The position numbers were made by a program, and so were the translations under genes. The notes beneath the pieces were generated by a model, which saw nothing but the letters and a program-made list of their open reading frames with translations, did not search any database and had not been told where the DNA came from. Positions 23,087 to 35,590 of a stretch of DNA of 64,000 nt are shown here, in pieces (position 1 is the stretch's first letter; the number at the start of each line of letters is the position of its first letter). Origin of the DNA: Isoetes taiwanensis. Its lineage: Eukaryota > Streptophyta > Lycopodiopsida > Isoetales > Isoetaceae. The stretch covers positions 1,583,487 through 1,647,486 of the forward strand of contig JAJEKV010000049.1 of the NCBI GenBank assembly GCA_021234155.1, in the 5' to 3' direction.

Positions 23087-23183
23087 CTCCATAATGCAAA
23101 AAGCCACGTTGGAATATAGTTTTAGTCACTTTAGCAGATTCTATTTGTATGGGCGCAAAATGTAGAATCACAGCCGTCAGTGC

Positions 23184-23239
23184 CACGTGAGCACGGAAAA
23201 AGCGTTGTGGCCCCAGGCGAATATGCTACACTATATACA
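23184..23239 (+). promoter_or_regulatory. Probable core promoter of the malate dehydrogenase gene
   Basis: A CACGTG G-box lies at 23184-23189 and a TATATA-type box at 23232-23237 (ACTATATACAA), about 60 bases ahead of the start codon. G-boxes are bound by plant bZIP and bHLH factors and are common in light- and stress-regulated genes; that use here is inference. Confidence 0.5.
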
Positions 23240-23294
23240 AGCAGTACTGGCATTTTGCCTTGAGGTCCGTCGTCGGAGCTTGTTCTTTCCAGCT

Positions 23295-25829
23295 ATGGCG
23301 GCCCTAGTAGCATCCAAAGTGATCGTGCCTGCATCGACTGCCGTATCTGGTTCTCAATCCGCCACAAAATGCTCATGCGGGTAAGTTTTCTTTCCCCCAA
23401 CCTTGTTTTTTGTTGCTTTTAGTCGTCACAGTTGCTTAGCGTTGTTACTAGATTGCTTCTTTGGATGAGTTTTCACTTTCATGTGTTTTCGGATTCCTCG
23501 ATTGCTGAAATGAAACATGCATTAAGGGATTTTGGCTGTATTTGATGGAAATATGTACTGGTGTTCAGTCACATCGAATTTATTGTAGATCTTTACCTTT
23601 ATTGACCATTTGTGTCTTGCTTTACCTCCATCCGAAAACATCCTATCAGGACAAGAATCTCTTCTCAAGCTACATCTTCTGATGCAATTCTCACTCAGCT
23701 TTGTCCTTACTATCTTGTTTTGAATAGAATCGGTTACGAGGATCGATTGTCAAGATGCATTTTTTTTTCTTTTGATTGTGTTGCTGGGAGGATCTCAGTA
23801 CGTGCTAAAAATGTCTATGTGTGTTGCAGGCCGCTTTCTTCAATGGTGCACATCAAACAATCACAGAGGGGGCTATCAAATAATTTTGTGGGTCTTAAAA
23901 GCTATGGGTCAACTGCATCTTCTTTGTCATGCTATGGCAATATCCATGACATTGGGGAGCTGAGAGCTAGCACTTGCAATTCCACTGCAGATAAACCTAA
24001 GCGTTTTTCTGCAGGTCAAGCAAGAGCAGCAGCATTTAAAGTAGCTGTTCTTGGCGCAGCTGGAGGAATTGGGCAACCGTTAGGATTGCTTTTGAAGATG
24101 TCACCTTTGGCTTCAAGCCTTCATTTGTATGATATCGCAAATGTTAATGGAGTCGCTGCAGATTTGAGCCACTGTAACACACCTGCACAGGTGATATTCT
24201 TAGATTCATTATTCCATGTAATGGGTTCTTTTCAATTATTATATCCTGAATTAATTCTTGATTTGCCATGTTCTAGGTGGTTGGGTTTACTGGTCCAGAA
24301 GAGCTAGGGGAATGTCTAAAAGGCGTTGACCTTGTAGTGATCCCAGCTGGAGTACCTCGAAAGCCTGGGATGACCCGTGATGATCTTTTCAACATAAATG
24401 CTGGTATTGTGAAGAATCTCGTTGAGGCTGTGGCAGAGCATGCACCTGGCGTAAGTCAACTTTCCTACAATGTGCAATTGTGTTTAGATACCTGGTTATC
24501 AAAAAGTTCATTTATAACCTTAGAAGCACCTTGTCATGCTTTTAAAATTGCGTTTTGAACTTGTTATACTTTTGCAATTTTTATCAGCCGAGGTAGTATT
24601 TCACAATATGAGATTTGAAATATGGAAATTAACAGAATTCTAGTGCCGTATTGCTATAGGGTTAATTTATTAACTTGGTTTAGATTATAGGTGGGATCCC
24701 AACTTCAGAATTATTATTGGAACACATATAATATTGTTATGACCTGGCCTTTTTATAACTATTGCAGCAATTTAAGAATGGGAATAGATGCAATTTCTTG
24801 GATGGCATGTTTATAATATAGTTGATGATACAACTGAGTTGAATGGAATGGAATGGTATTGGCGTTAGCATTTGTGTGGCATGTTTGAAATGGAGTTGAC
24901 ATTATGATTGAGTTTGGAATTGTTTCACAGGCTTGGATAAACATTATCAGCAATCCAGTGAATTCAACCGTGCCAATTGCAGCTGAAGTCTTAAAACAGA
25001 AGGGTGTCTATAATCCAAAGAAGCTTTTTGGCGTCACAACTTTAGATGTTGTTCGGTCAAACACTTTTGTTGCTGAGAGGAAAAATTTGCGCCTGATAGA
25101 TGTTGATGTTCCCGTTGTTGGTGGCCATGCTGGGGTTACAATCCTTCCATTGCTCTCCAAAACACGTCCAACTGTGGAATTTACTGCTGAGGAAGTTGAA
25201 CAGCTCACGACACGTATTCAGGATGCTGGAACTGAAGTTGTTAAGGTATTTTCTTACAACTTGAGATATGTATATTGTGGGCCATCCGCTTACATTAATC
25301 TTATATTTTCATGTGTAGGCAAAAGCTGGTGCGGGTTCTGCTACATTGTCAATGGTGAGTGCTTTTGGATCTTAATTTTTTGAAAGTAACATATCCAAAT
25401 CTCAGCTTGCACTCGTGTGACCTTGAAATATTTGATGTGATAGGCATATGCTGCAGCTCGATTTGCAGAATCTTGCATCCGAGCTATGGATGGGGATACT
25501 GATGTGTATGAATGCGCATACATCCAGTCTGAGGTAGTTGAGGTTTACTTTTGTTGCGAGAGTTGCTTCTGATTGGTTACTTGATAATCTGCATGTTAAG
25601 ATTCTGATTGGTTAAGTGTCTTATGCAGCTGACAGAACTGCCATACTTTGCCTCGAGGGTGAAGCTTGGAAAAGATGGAATTGAGGGAGTAGTTGCCAAT
25701 GATCTTTCTAGTTTGACAGACTATGAGAAGAAAGCACTAGAAGCCTTGAAACCAGAGCTGAAGGCTAGCATTGAGAAGGGCATTAATTTTGTGAAGCAAA
25801 AATCTGCACCAGCACCAGCAGCTGTCTAA
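23295..25829 (+). CDS. plNAD-MDH: Chloroplast NAD-dependent malate dehydrogenase
   Basis: The gene interconverts malate and oxaloacetate with NAD(H). Coding exons are 23295-23380, 23830-24190, 24277-24450, 24931-25245, 25319-25354, 25444-25533 and 25629-25829; all introns are GT-AG and phases agree, giving 420 residues. The first ~95 residues are Ser/Thr/Ala-rich and basic, as in plastid transit peptides. Then follow the NAD-binding GAAGGIG (104-110), the substrate-binding loop [13 protein letters not shown] with Arg177 and Arg183, NPVNS (215-219), LDVVR with Asp246 and Arg249, and catalytic His273 in VVGGHAG. The body is closest to the plastid/peroxisomal MDH group; the C-terminal ending, [19 protein letters not shown], and the long N-terminus without a PTS2 motif favour the plastid form over the peroxisomal form. 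The start is the first ATG after the TATA box. It looks intact. Confidence 0.93.
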
Positions 25830-26934
25830 CCTATTCTTTTTGGAGTTCATGCTCCTTACGAAATAAGGCTGCCAAATTTTGTAGTATATGAAAAGCAGTT
25901 GGCTCACAGATTATTTGTGCATGGCTGGGATGGCATTTTTTCTAGCCAGACATTAAATTCTTTGGATTCATTTTTGAGTACAACCAAACAAATGTTTTGT
26001 GTTTGAAGGGATTTAAGCATTTGCACTGCTATTCCTGTTTGGATTTCCCAACAGAAGTGTTTATGGCATGTCTTAGTCTTGACCCGTGTTACTCTTGTAT
26101 GCTAAGAACATGTGATACACATTTTCAGTCTCGTGCTTGGGATGCTAGAGATTTTAGATGGAACATGTGATACGTGGTCTTCCCTTTAAATCCTAACCAC
26201 AAAATTTAGGCATACACCATCATGTGGCACTCTTAGTATCCTTATATTCCTGATTTTTATATTCTATGCCAAGAAGTACCCTTAGCCTACTAACGTTCTG
26301 GATTTGAAAGACGTTGTTTCTTCCACGCCTAGCAGTCCTCCACGTTAAAGGTTGCAGTCCTCCACGTTACAGGAAGGTTGCGTGCTTCCTGCTGTGTCAA
26401 CAAGGCTCTGAGCTCGTTTGACGCGAAGTGTACATTACCTCTCCGTTGTAGCTTGAAAATATGCCATGTAGCAAGTTGAAACTTACCATAGCTTTAGCGA
26501 TTTTGGAGCTTGCTTTGTGGTGGGGAAGCAAATGCCTGAAGTATACCATCGAACAATCTTATTCCCCCTATAGGGGAATAATGGGATTGACGAACCTATA
26601 TTCCATTGCTCCCCGTTCCTCAAAGTTATTAACTACCTGAGCCACAGAAGAGGCTTTTTCACCGATGAGCGCCCACTTGAGAGAGAAATTATGGGTTTAT
26701 TTTTTCTGAATCTCCTGTTTTGATATATAACATAATAAAATTTCAGAGTTTAGCTTTCAATTGATACTAAGCACGAGTCGTTTCAACAAATTGGAAGGTT
26801 GCTATAAAGATTTTAAGCTACCATTGGACATCCACAATCTTAGAAATTACCCAATAGTTGGATGAATAGATACATTAAAAAAGTTTGTAGAACCCTGGTC
26901 CATGCTTCTTTCTCAACCCCCAATAGAAATGAGT
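25830..26934. other. 3' UTR of the MDH gene and gene-free spacer
   Basis: The first few hundred bases are the likely 3' UTR, with an AATAAGG at about 25861. Further on are a short tandem phrase GCAGTCCTCCACGTTA (about 26331 and 26354) and a perfect hairpin with 9-base arms, TTATTCCCC/GGGGAATAA, at 26559-26581. I see no gene. Confidence 0.5.
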
Positions 26935-27520
26935 TCCTCTACACACTCACTTACCAGTGATGTTGTCAAGGACCATGGTATATCTATACATACTCACTTA
27001 CCAGTGATGTCATCAAGGACCACGGTATTCCAACCACGCCTATCTAAAGTCGACATTAAACTCCTCATTATGCTGTCAATATCACGCTTTCAAGAATAAA
27101 TGCATAAAAAAGCAATGGTGATATAGTGTGCTAATTTCGTTTTGGGTTGGGGGAGGGTTTTCAGGCAGTGGTTAGGACTATGATTTTCGTATGGTATTGT
27201 ATAAAAAACGGTATAATTTGCCATGTGGGAGGAGCTTGAGTGGTTTTTGCTATTTTGGGTGGTTTGGAACTCCCTTTTTGCATGGGTCTTTTTTGCAAAG
27301 GCTCAATTAACGAAAGCCAAATTTGGAAAGCACGAGCCAATTCTATAAAGATTTTGTCTGGCTTTGCCAAGGGTATGTGTGAGGATGTTGGACCATGGTA
27401 TATCTATGGGAGGTGGGTGGGCTCATTATCTTTGTCAATATCACGCTTTCAAGAATAAATGCATAAAAAGCAATGGTGATATAGTGTGCTAATTTCGTTT
27501 TGGTTGGGGGAGGGTTTTCG
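26935..27520. repeat. Local direct duplications
   Basis: Two kinds are present. A ~50-base phrase with CTCACTTACCAGTGATGT and AAGGACCA.GGTAT is repeated in tandem at about 26944-26985 and 26995-27028. A ~88-base segment starting TGTCAATATCACGCTTTCAAG is present at 27074-27162 and again at 27433-27520, differing by a few single-base indels. There is no coding content; short frames across them are chance. Confidence 0.75.
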
Positions 27521-29724
27521 GACGGTGAGGACCTCCTAGGCGTGGGCATCTTGGGACTTGGAAGGCGGGCTGGGTGGGGGATTTCTTGTGTGTTTATTTC
27601 TTACAGGGGTTAGTGTTTAGGCATCCGGGTGTCCGGCCCTATTTCAGATGGCAGGCTGGTTGTGTTGCTAAAATGTAAGGGAAGTAAAACATAATAGAGG
27701 GTTTCTTGTGTGTCCCTGGGTTAGTGTTTAGGCATCCGGGTGTCCGAATGGAGGAGCATGTAAAAACATTAGATCGGCCCTGGAATGGAGGAGTTAGCCC
27801 TTACTCCTGCATATCCGGCTTCTTGCTTGTGGGTTCAAATCCCATATTCGTTTGCAGAGTAGGGGCGGGCTCCGCTTGAGCTCCATGGGCCAGGGCTTCC
27901 GATTGAGTTGCAGGGCTTGCGATTAGTCTTTTTTAGTCTGGTTTGGAGCTCCAAGCTATGTAAATACCAGATTGCACTCTTATTCAATTTGAAGAAGAAA
28001 GGATCATATCGGATTCTATTCAAATACAAAAGGTGTTGAAGCTATGGTAGCTTTTAATAGGGGCAGGCGCTATGGCAGAAGGCCCTGGCAGTTTATACTA
28101 TGGCAAGACTGGGTGCAGCAAATTTATTGGCACCATTGGGTTTTTTTTATGTTGCTTCCCTTTTTTTTTTTGCTGCAACCATAGGTTCGTTCTGCACCAT
28201 TGACATTGGCATGCAGTTTTTCTCTCAAAATTCTAATGGCCATTGATCTGGTACAATACCTAGAATATTCGCCAGATCAGTGGTTGGGAATAGAACTTAA
28301 ACGTGATTCGATCATTTAATGAGGGCAATATTATTTTGATATAAACTTGGTCTAGGTGGGATGGTTTGAATGCACCCATGCAAGATACCTTTTCTAAACT
28401 ATGCGAATATAATAGAAAACATGCATTGGATGCTATCTCACTTTAGGCGTGAAGGCATATGTGTAGCACATGGAGCGAATAAGCTTTGAGATATTCAATA
28501 GGCATAGTGTCATACACTTATCCTAAGACCTAGCCTAAGAGGCATCAATAACGATGAAGTTTGGGGCGTTTGTGCATTTGTTTTGATTTTAATACATTGC
28601 TAGGCTCTAGGAAAGCTATAACAATGACTCTTTTGATTGAGCAATCTAGGCAACAATCTTAAGGTTGTATTTAGCAATACTTTGAGAGAAACATCGACAG
28701 ACATAAGCCACAAACAAAGAGATGGACAATAGAATAAATGCCCGGTCTAAAAAATGTTAATTACCATAATTGAGCAATTTGAGGTTGACATCTTAAAAAA
28801 CCGATAACGATATACTAAGGACAAATGGGAAGGAATTCACGTAGGAGGCAAAGTCTTAGGTGTAGGAAGTATGCTTAATTATGTAATTGGTAAGATTCCT
28901 AATTGTGTGCAAAAAACGTTATTAAATGGAGAGTTCTTTTCCAACATTGACACAGCCTGGTACGATGATAATCCGAGTCTGCTCCGGTGATCCTATCCTA
29001 TTCTATCTTATCTTGAAGGTGTCAGAGACGAATATCGGTGTGACAGAAACAGCTTTTTATTGACTTCCTTCTCAAAAATCTAATCCAAAACATGGTGCCT
29101 CGGGAAAAAATCGGCAGCGTTTGCACTTTGCAGCTTTCTGCACCAGAATGATGCATCAACTAAATATGCCGTGCTCTCTCATTCTGCTACAAAACAACAA
29201 TTTGCCAATCCAAATGAGGTGGACAGAGTATCGGATTTCATAGCAGAAACGACGGGATGCTGCCGTTTTACAATTGTTTTACAACTACTTACACCTCCAA
29301 CAAATGGGTCGTCTTATCTTCCCATCCAGACGACGATAGAATATTTCGGCCAGCCGTCTGGACTCTGGGAGCTTTTGTGGGGAGGCCAGCGCATCTTCTG
29401 TGGAATAATTAGTCTTCTGTGGCTAAACTCAGGGCAAACATTATCATGTTTGCAAATTTTGGCGCAGTCAAGAGAGCGTTAAGGGCAACGAATTTTTCAC
29501 TCATAGCAGAAAAAGATACAGGTGAGTCTATTCAAGGGCTAATTCCGTAATTAATCTCACTTATAACATAATATAGCAGATGAAGATAAGAACTGCTGCT
29601 ACTGCGTGAAATAAAAAAAAAGGCAGGGGATTCGAAAACAAATTCGGAAATAGGGGGCATACCTTTATATGAAATTGGCTTGCAGTCTTAGTGAGTCTAG
29701 CGAATTGAAAAAATTGGGCGATCT
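27521..29724. other. Gene-free region
   Basis: One further short direct repeat, TTAGTGTTTAGGCATCCGGG followed by TGTCCG, is found near 27609 and 27720. Otherwise I see no gene, RNA or element. The 103-codon frame at 29171-29482 has no recognisable domain. Confidence 0.45.
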
Positions 29725-29826
29725 AGACCTATTTATACCCAGAGAGATCCACAGTAAATGTTACACCTGGGTTGGATCAAGCGTTTTTGATAGCCCGGTC
29801 TTGAATTTTTATTTGATTTTTGAGCT

Positions 29827-30056
29827 ATGGCAGCTCAGGATGTAGAACCGCAGGCTGCTGTGGAGGTTACAGCTCCGGTGGAGCAGGTTATGGTAGAAGA
29901 GACCGGAAAGGAAGAGCCTGAAAAGGCCGATCTTCCCAAGTCTGGCGATGCAAAGTATTCTTGCCCACTAATGTTTCTTCTGCTATATTCTCTGTTTTTA
30001 CAGATGCCGCTATGTGCAAGAGGCGATCTAGGCGTTGAGGAAGTGGAGGTATGGTA
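29827..30056 (+). CDS. Possible first exon of an unidentified gene, probably a fragment
   Basis: An ATG in a good context (GAGCTATGGCAGC) opens a frame rich in Ala, Val, Glu and Pro for about 42 codons (words such as VEVTAPVEQVMVEETGKEEPEK). A TATTTATAC box lies about 100 bases upstream (29729-29737). After residue 42 the frame becomes hydrophobic, and a 49-base GT...TTTTTACAG stretch at 29955-30003 may be a very short intron, but splicing it leads to a stop within a dozen codons. I do not recognise the product. It could be the retained 5' end of a broken gene. Confidence 0.25.
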
Positions 30057-30224
30057 GATGCGGCCTGGGTCCAACAGAGTGGAATCGCAGAGGGAAAGGG
30101 CCGGCGGCACAAGGGGGTTTTCGCGACACGTGTCAACATGAGAATCAATTGCAACGAAAATACATCAAACAAAATATGAAATGAAAAAAATGTACATGCA
30201 TTATATAAGAGTGATAGTAATTTT

Positions 30225-30475
30225 GACACCAATAGACCCCCAAATGCCCTTCAATAGACCACCAAAAACCCTCTAATGGAGACATGATCTTTATTGGACC
30301 ACAAGTGCCCATAATAGACCATGCATTTAGCTCAATTTTTAATAGTTTTTAAGGTGGGCTATTAAAGGGCAAAGGTGGGCTATTAAACGGCAAAAGTGAG
30401 AGCTATCAAAGCGTAAAAAGTGGGCTATTAAAGGGCAAAAAGTGGGCCATTGAAGGGGAGTGGGTGAAAGAAGGG
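30225..30475. repeat. Cluster of short modules in inverted arrangement
   Basis: Right of about 30345 the unit GTGGGCTATTAAAGGGCAAA recurs about five times with variation. Left of 30320 the complementary form occurs (CCCTTCAATAGACCACC, CAATAGACCCCC, CATAATAGACC). The whole can fold back on itself, like a small foldback element whose arms are made of repeated modules. Confidence 0.65.
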
Positions 30476-30619
30476 CACCCTCCCCTAACTTATGTTAAAA
30501 ACTAGAAAAACAAGTTACTACACATCAAAAAGCAATTAGATGAGATGGAGATAAGATGCCTAAATCTCATTTTTATCATCATCAGATAGTGTGAACACCA
30601 AATACTGCATATAGTCTAT

Positions 30620-31700
30620 CCTTAAGCTCTCGAAGGAACTGATCCGGAGTAGAGGAAGCGTAGGTTGCACCGACTCTTCCAAATGGTCCAGGCGAGCGCT
30701 CAGGTAATATGAAACGCTAGTTTCTTAAGTCTTGGCCAATGTCCAGTTACCGTGAAGTTTGGGATCAGATATACCTAGACCACCATACGTTTTGGGACGG
30801 ATGCATTTGCTTTATGCGATTTTTACAATTGCACCTGTCTCATTGCCACCCCAGACAAAGTTTCGAACAAGCACGACGATGTCTTTAAATTTGTGAGGAG
30901 GAGCTAGCAACGCTGAAACCACATAGACATGCATACTATTAAGAACAAATTTAGCTACCTATATTCTTCCAGGCGTTGATAAGGAAACACCTTTCCACCA
31001 GAGCAAATGCCTTTAAAAACTAAGGATGACCTCATCCCATGCCTGAGCTACCGAAATCTCCATTCCAAAAAGGACCCAAGCAACTTGATAGCCTTGCAAG
31101 GGAAAATAAGCTTCCCTGGATACTGAGACAAATAACTCCAGGCTGGACTATCCAGTGTCGAATTGCACTACACTTTTGCCAATTCAACAAACAACCTGAG
31201 GCTTGGGAGAATTACTCCAGAAGCTTACTGCGTCGAGATTTCTTTCGCTGACCTCCACCAAAAGAAACGCATCATCAGTACACTAGTTGCAAATTATTTG
31301 GAAACCACCAGTCATGTCCAAGCCAGCAATAGGACCATCGCCCAGTGCTCTAAGGAGAAATTGCAAGAGTCTCTCAACTACAATAGTGAATAAAAGTTGG
31401 GCCAATGGACAACCCTGCCTAATGCTTCTTTCCACTGTGAAAAAATGTGATGAATGCCCTTGAAAGAGTACCATTTTTTTAGCAGATCTCAACAATTTTT
31501 CGATAATGGAGGGGGAGGAACCAAAACCCTGCCTATGCATGATACAATGGAGGAGCTACCACGAAACCATATCATAAGCTTTCGCGAAATCCAGTTGAGG
31601 CACAATACTCTTTGACTAGATTTACTTCCCAGTACATGCTTCAGATATATTGCTAACAAGTAATGGGATCGCGTATCTTGAGCGCCTATTTTCTTGAATT
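30620..31700 (-). mobile_element. LINE reverse transcriptase fragment, minus strand
   Basis: Reading leftward, the minus strand gives LDFAKAYDMVSW (about 31600), then the 85-codon frame 31540-31283 with RQGCPLAQLLFTIVVE, later LSTPGRI.VAKFVLN (about 30960), and VRNFVWGGNE plus KCIRPKTYGGLGIS (about 30870-30780). The blocks match the LINE at 13434 in order and wording (for example FIWGGNEAG and KPKSFGGLGM), so this is the same clade inserted in the opposite orientation. Both ends are missing and stops are frequent; no A-tail or target duplication is visible. Confidence 0.85.
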
Positions 31701-32850
31701 TTTTGTCCTATTCAAATTTCTCTCTTCTTGATTTGAAAGTGCTCTAAACTCCTCTGGTTGATCCAATTCCGGGACTAATTCTGCTGCCCTTGTAGAGGGT
31801 CAGCATTTCCTTGTCTCTTTAGAATTGGTGTTTCATATGGATACAAATTTTTTCACAATTATCAGGAAAAAAACAAGAATTACCTGTGTTTTCTGAAGGG
31901 CTCTACTATTGAACTCTGGAACTCATTAATCATTCAGCAAGTTTTTCCAGATAATCTCTTTATTCCCATATACACCTTTGTTCTTAGCACGATGGAATTT
32001 GAAGTTGAATTTACAAATTCTTGGTTGGAAGAATTTGTGGGATCAAGCAGAATTGCTCCTTCTGGCATTTCTTGAGTTCATTGTGAGCGAAATTCAAAAT
32101 ATTTGCTGAAGTATACTCTCAACAGGACAGCTCAATTGGAAGGGAATCCGCCTTAGTTGTCTCTGGATTGACAGTTTTTGTTTGATTGATTACAATCAGA
32201 TACAATTGAGATGGCTTTCTGATCTCTCTTGATTAATTTAGAGTCTAATCAGTGGTTTCCTTCTCCCCTGCTTTTCATTTTTTCCCTTTTCTGTTTCGTT
32301 GAATCTTTTTGAATGTTGCATGTGTGATTGTCGTTTTCTCCTGAATTTCCCTTATGGATTCTAATAGCCTCTTAAACCCTAAAAATTTGGCATTTCTTCA
32401 CTCCTTTGCTAAGCTTCCAACCTCCCGCTGCTCCTTTTTGCTCCAGCAACTTCAATCCTTTCAAGAAAATTTTACTATTCTTAGTGACTTCTATTTTAGG
32501 TTGAGATGCTTATGCATGCTAGTTGACCAGTTACAGCTATTTCTCGAACTTTCTAGAACATTCCCTTAGATTCCCTTACATTCAAGCAAAAAGTTACTAT
32601 TTTTAGAAACTTTTTAAAATTTACTATTCTTAGCAACTTTTATTTTAGGTTGAGGTGTGTATCCTAGGAAGCTGTAGCCTTAAGGATATTAAAAAAATAA
32701 TATATGACATGATCGATGCCTGCCCCTTAGTGGTTGGCATGGGGGGTTTTGGAGGGGTTCAGCCCTATGGGGTAGGCATTCGATTCCTACTTCTGTGGGA
32801 ATTTTTTAAGATGAGGATAAAATGATCTAGAAATTAGACCAGAATGCTAT
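31701..32850. other. Gene-free region
   Basis: No recognised gene or element. The 71-codon frame at 32354-32569 has no known domain. A phrase with TTTTACTATTCTTAG.GACTT is repeated near 32468 and 32620. Confidence 0.4.
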
Positions 32851-33420
32851 AGAAGCTGCTGGATGGCTAAGATCTAATGTTCGAGAGTGTCTAATTGAAT
32901 TTCAACCATTGGATCTTAGCTTTTAGATTTGGACGGTCATGTTAGCTGCCCGGGGGATTCACCTCTATTATAGGTATATATGCCATGTGCGTTCCTTAGG
33001 TTGCCAAAAAACCCATTGTATACGACAGTTCCATATGAAAAACCCTTTGTATACGACTACATTATTTGTAAAAGAATGCAGCCCATATCATATAATTACT
33101 TGCCCAAAACACTTTTACTTGACAACCCCTTCTATACATATACGATATCTCTATTATTTTATATATAAATAATATATATTATCATAGTCATATCATATTA
33201 TCACAGAATCCCCAACAGTCGAAGCTCACCAAAAATGACGGACCCTTACAATATGAATACGAATTGAACACTGGCGCCACCACACTCCCTCTGGTATCTG
33301 TACGGCATTCAAACTATAAAAACCTTATATTTTTCTTACGTATACGGTACCAGAGAGGCAATAAAAAAACCCATTTGGTGCACTCACATGTTTCATACCC
33401 CATAATCTAGATGAACCCCC
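32851..33420. repeat. Dispersed repeat piece with GGATCTTAGCTTTTAGATTTGG-type motif
   Basis: The segment around 32855-32950 (CTGCTGGATGGCTAAGATCTA, TTTCAACCATTGGATC, TTTGGACGGTCA) recurs at about 33648-33760, inside the satellite region. This links the flank with the tandem array. The rest to 33420 is AT-rich, without a gene. Confidence 0.55.
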
Positions 33421-35090
33421 CGGGGTTAGCTGTTGGATCTTAGTAGGCAAGCTATTATGTACACAGGTGAATGACAATAACAATACCGTACTTATGTACA
33501 CAGGTGAATGACAATGTACACAGATGAATGCCAATAACAATATCACACTTGATTGCTAGATGAATGATAATACCATACTTGTCAGGTTAGCTGTTGGATC
33601 TTAGTAGGCAAGATATTATGTACACAGGTGAATGACAATAACAATACCTGCTGGATCGCCAAGATATAATGTTGGAGAGTGTTTAATTGGATTTCAACCG
33701 TTGGATCTTAGCTTTTGGATTTGGACGGTCAGGATCTTAGCTTTTAGATTTGGACGGTCAGGTTAGCTGTTGGATCTTAGTAGGTAAGATATTATGTACA
33801 CAGGTGAATGACAATAACAATACCGTATTTATGTACATAGATGAATGACAATTACAATACCGCACTTAATTGCTAGGTGAATGATAATACCATACTTGTC
33901 AGGTTAGCTGTTGGATCTTAGTAGGCAAGATATTATGTACACAGGTGAATGACAATAACAATACCGTACTTGATTGCTAGGTGAATGATAATACCATACT
34001 TGTTGTGAATGACAATACCGTACCATACCTGATTGATAGGTGAATGATAATACCATACTTGACAGGTGAATGATAATACTGTACTGTATCGTACCGTCGT
34101 ACTTGACAGGTGAATGACAATATGTACTTGATTGCTTTGCTAGGTGAATGATAATACCATACTTGATAGGTGAATGACAATACTATACTTGACTGCTACG
34201 TGAATGATAATACCATACTTGACAGCTAGGTGAACGATAATACCATACTTGATAGGTGAATGACAATATCGTACTGATTGCTAGGTGAATGATAATACCA
34301 TACTTGACAGGTGAATGACGGTAGTCATTCAATACCGTACTTGTTTGCTAGTTGAATGATAATACCATACTTGACAGGTGAATGACAATACTGTAGTTGA
34401 TTGCCGGTGAATGATAATATCGTACTTGACAGGTGAATGACAATACTATACTTGATTGCTAGGTACAGTACCGTCATACTTGACAGGTGAATGACAATAT
34501 CGTACTTGATTGCTAGGTATAGTACCGTCATACTTGACAGGTGAATGACAATACTATACCGTACCATACTTGATTGCTAGATGAATGATAATACCATATT
34601 TGCTAGGTAAATGATAATACTATACTTGACAAGTGAATGACAATACTGTACTTGACTGCTAGGTGAATGGTAATACCATACTTAACACCTAGGTGAATGA
34701 TAATACCATACTTGACAGGTGAATGACAATACCGTACTTGATTGCTAGGTGAATGATAATACCGTACTTGACAGGTGAATGACGGTAGTCATTCAATACC
34801 GTACTTGTTTGCTAGATGAATGATAATACCATACTTGACAGGTGAATGACAATACCGTACTTGATTGCTAGATGAATGATAATACCGTACTTGACAGGTG
34901 AATGATAATAACGTACTTGATTTCTAGGTGAATGATAATACCGTACTTGATTGAAGCAATACATAGATACTTGATAGGTGAATGAAAATATCGTACTTGA
35001 TTGCTAGGTGAATGATAATACCATACTTGATTGAAGCAATACATAGATACCTTACTTGATGGAAGCAATACCAGGCAAGGTATTATTTAG
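33420..35090. repeat. Minisatellite array built on GTGAATGA.AATACCGTACTTG
   Basis: The core GGTGAATGACAATACCGTAC alternates with GGTGAATGATAATACCATAC, joined by TTGATTGCTA or TTGACA, giving a composite unit of about 56 bases repeated dozens of times. At the left (33420-33980) the core is embedded in a longer unit that starts GTTAGCTGTTGGATCTTAG at 33424, 33586, 33764 and 33903. A variant segment with GACGGTAGTCATTCAATACC occurs at 34317 and at 34781, showing a higher-order period of about 464 bases. Minus-strand frames of 66-80 codons are by-products of the repeat. Confidence 0.92.
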
Positions 35091-35590
35091 CCTTTAGATT
35101 TGGACGGTCATGTTAGTTGTCGGATCTTACAGACAAGGTATTATGTACACAGGTGAATGACAATACCGTACCTGATTGAAGCAATACATAGATACTTGTT
35201 CCTTCTACAGGCTTTTGAGACGCCATTACTTGATTAAAGCAATACATAGGTAAGGTATTATGTACACAAGTGAATGACAACACCTTACTTGATTGAAACA
35301 ATACATAGATACTTGTTCCTTGTACAAGCTTTTGAGAAGCCATTACTTGATTGAAGCAATACATGGGTAAGGTATTATGTACACAGGTGAATGGCAATAC
35401 CTTACTTGATTGAAGCAATACATAAATACTTGTTCCTTGTACAAGCTTTTGAGACGCCAGTAGTATGGAAAAGTGGTCTACAACAATACCTTACTTGATT
35501 GAAGCAATACATTGGTACTTGTTCCTTATACAAGCTTTTGAGACGCCAGTAGTATGGAAAAGGCAAAGACAATAATACTCTGACCTGTGG
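35091..35590. repeat. Second tandem array with a unit of about 110-130 bases
   Basis: The unit has ACTTGATTGAAGCAATACAT, then ATACTTGTTCCTTGTACAAG, CTTTTGAGACGCCA and a piece of the preceding minisatellite (TATTATGTACACAGGTGAATG). About four copies start near 35165, 35287, 35405 and 35494; later ones gain GTAGTATGGAAAAG. It evidently grew out of the neighbouring array. Confidence 0.85.

Noticed and set aside
23612-23829. Coding extension of the second MDH exon upstream to 23612
   Set aside because: The open frame runs back through intron 1, but the TGTTGCAG acceptor at 23829 joins the first exon in phase and the extension has no MDH similarity.
33420-35590. CRISPR-like array of repeats and spacers
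   Set aside because: Spacers are not unique, units grade into one another and the context is a plant nuclear genome; this is a minisatellite.
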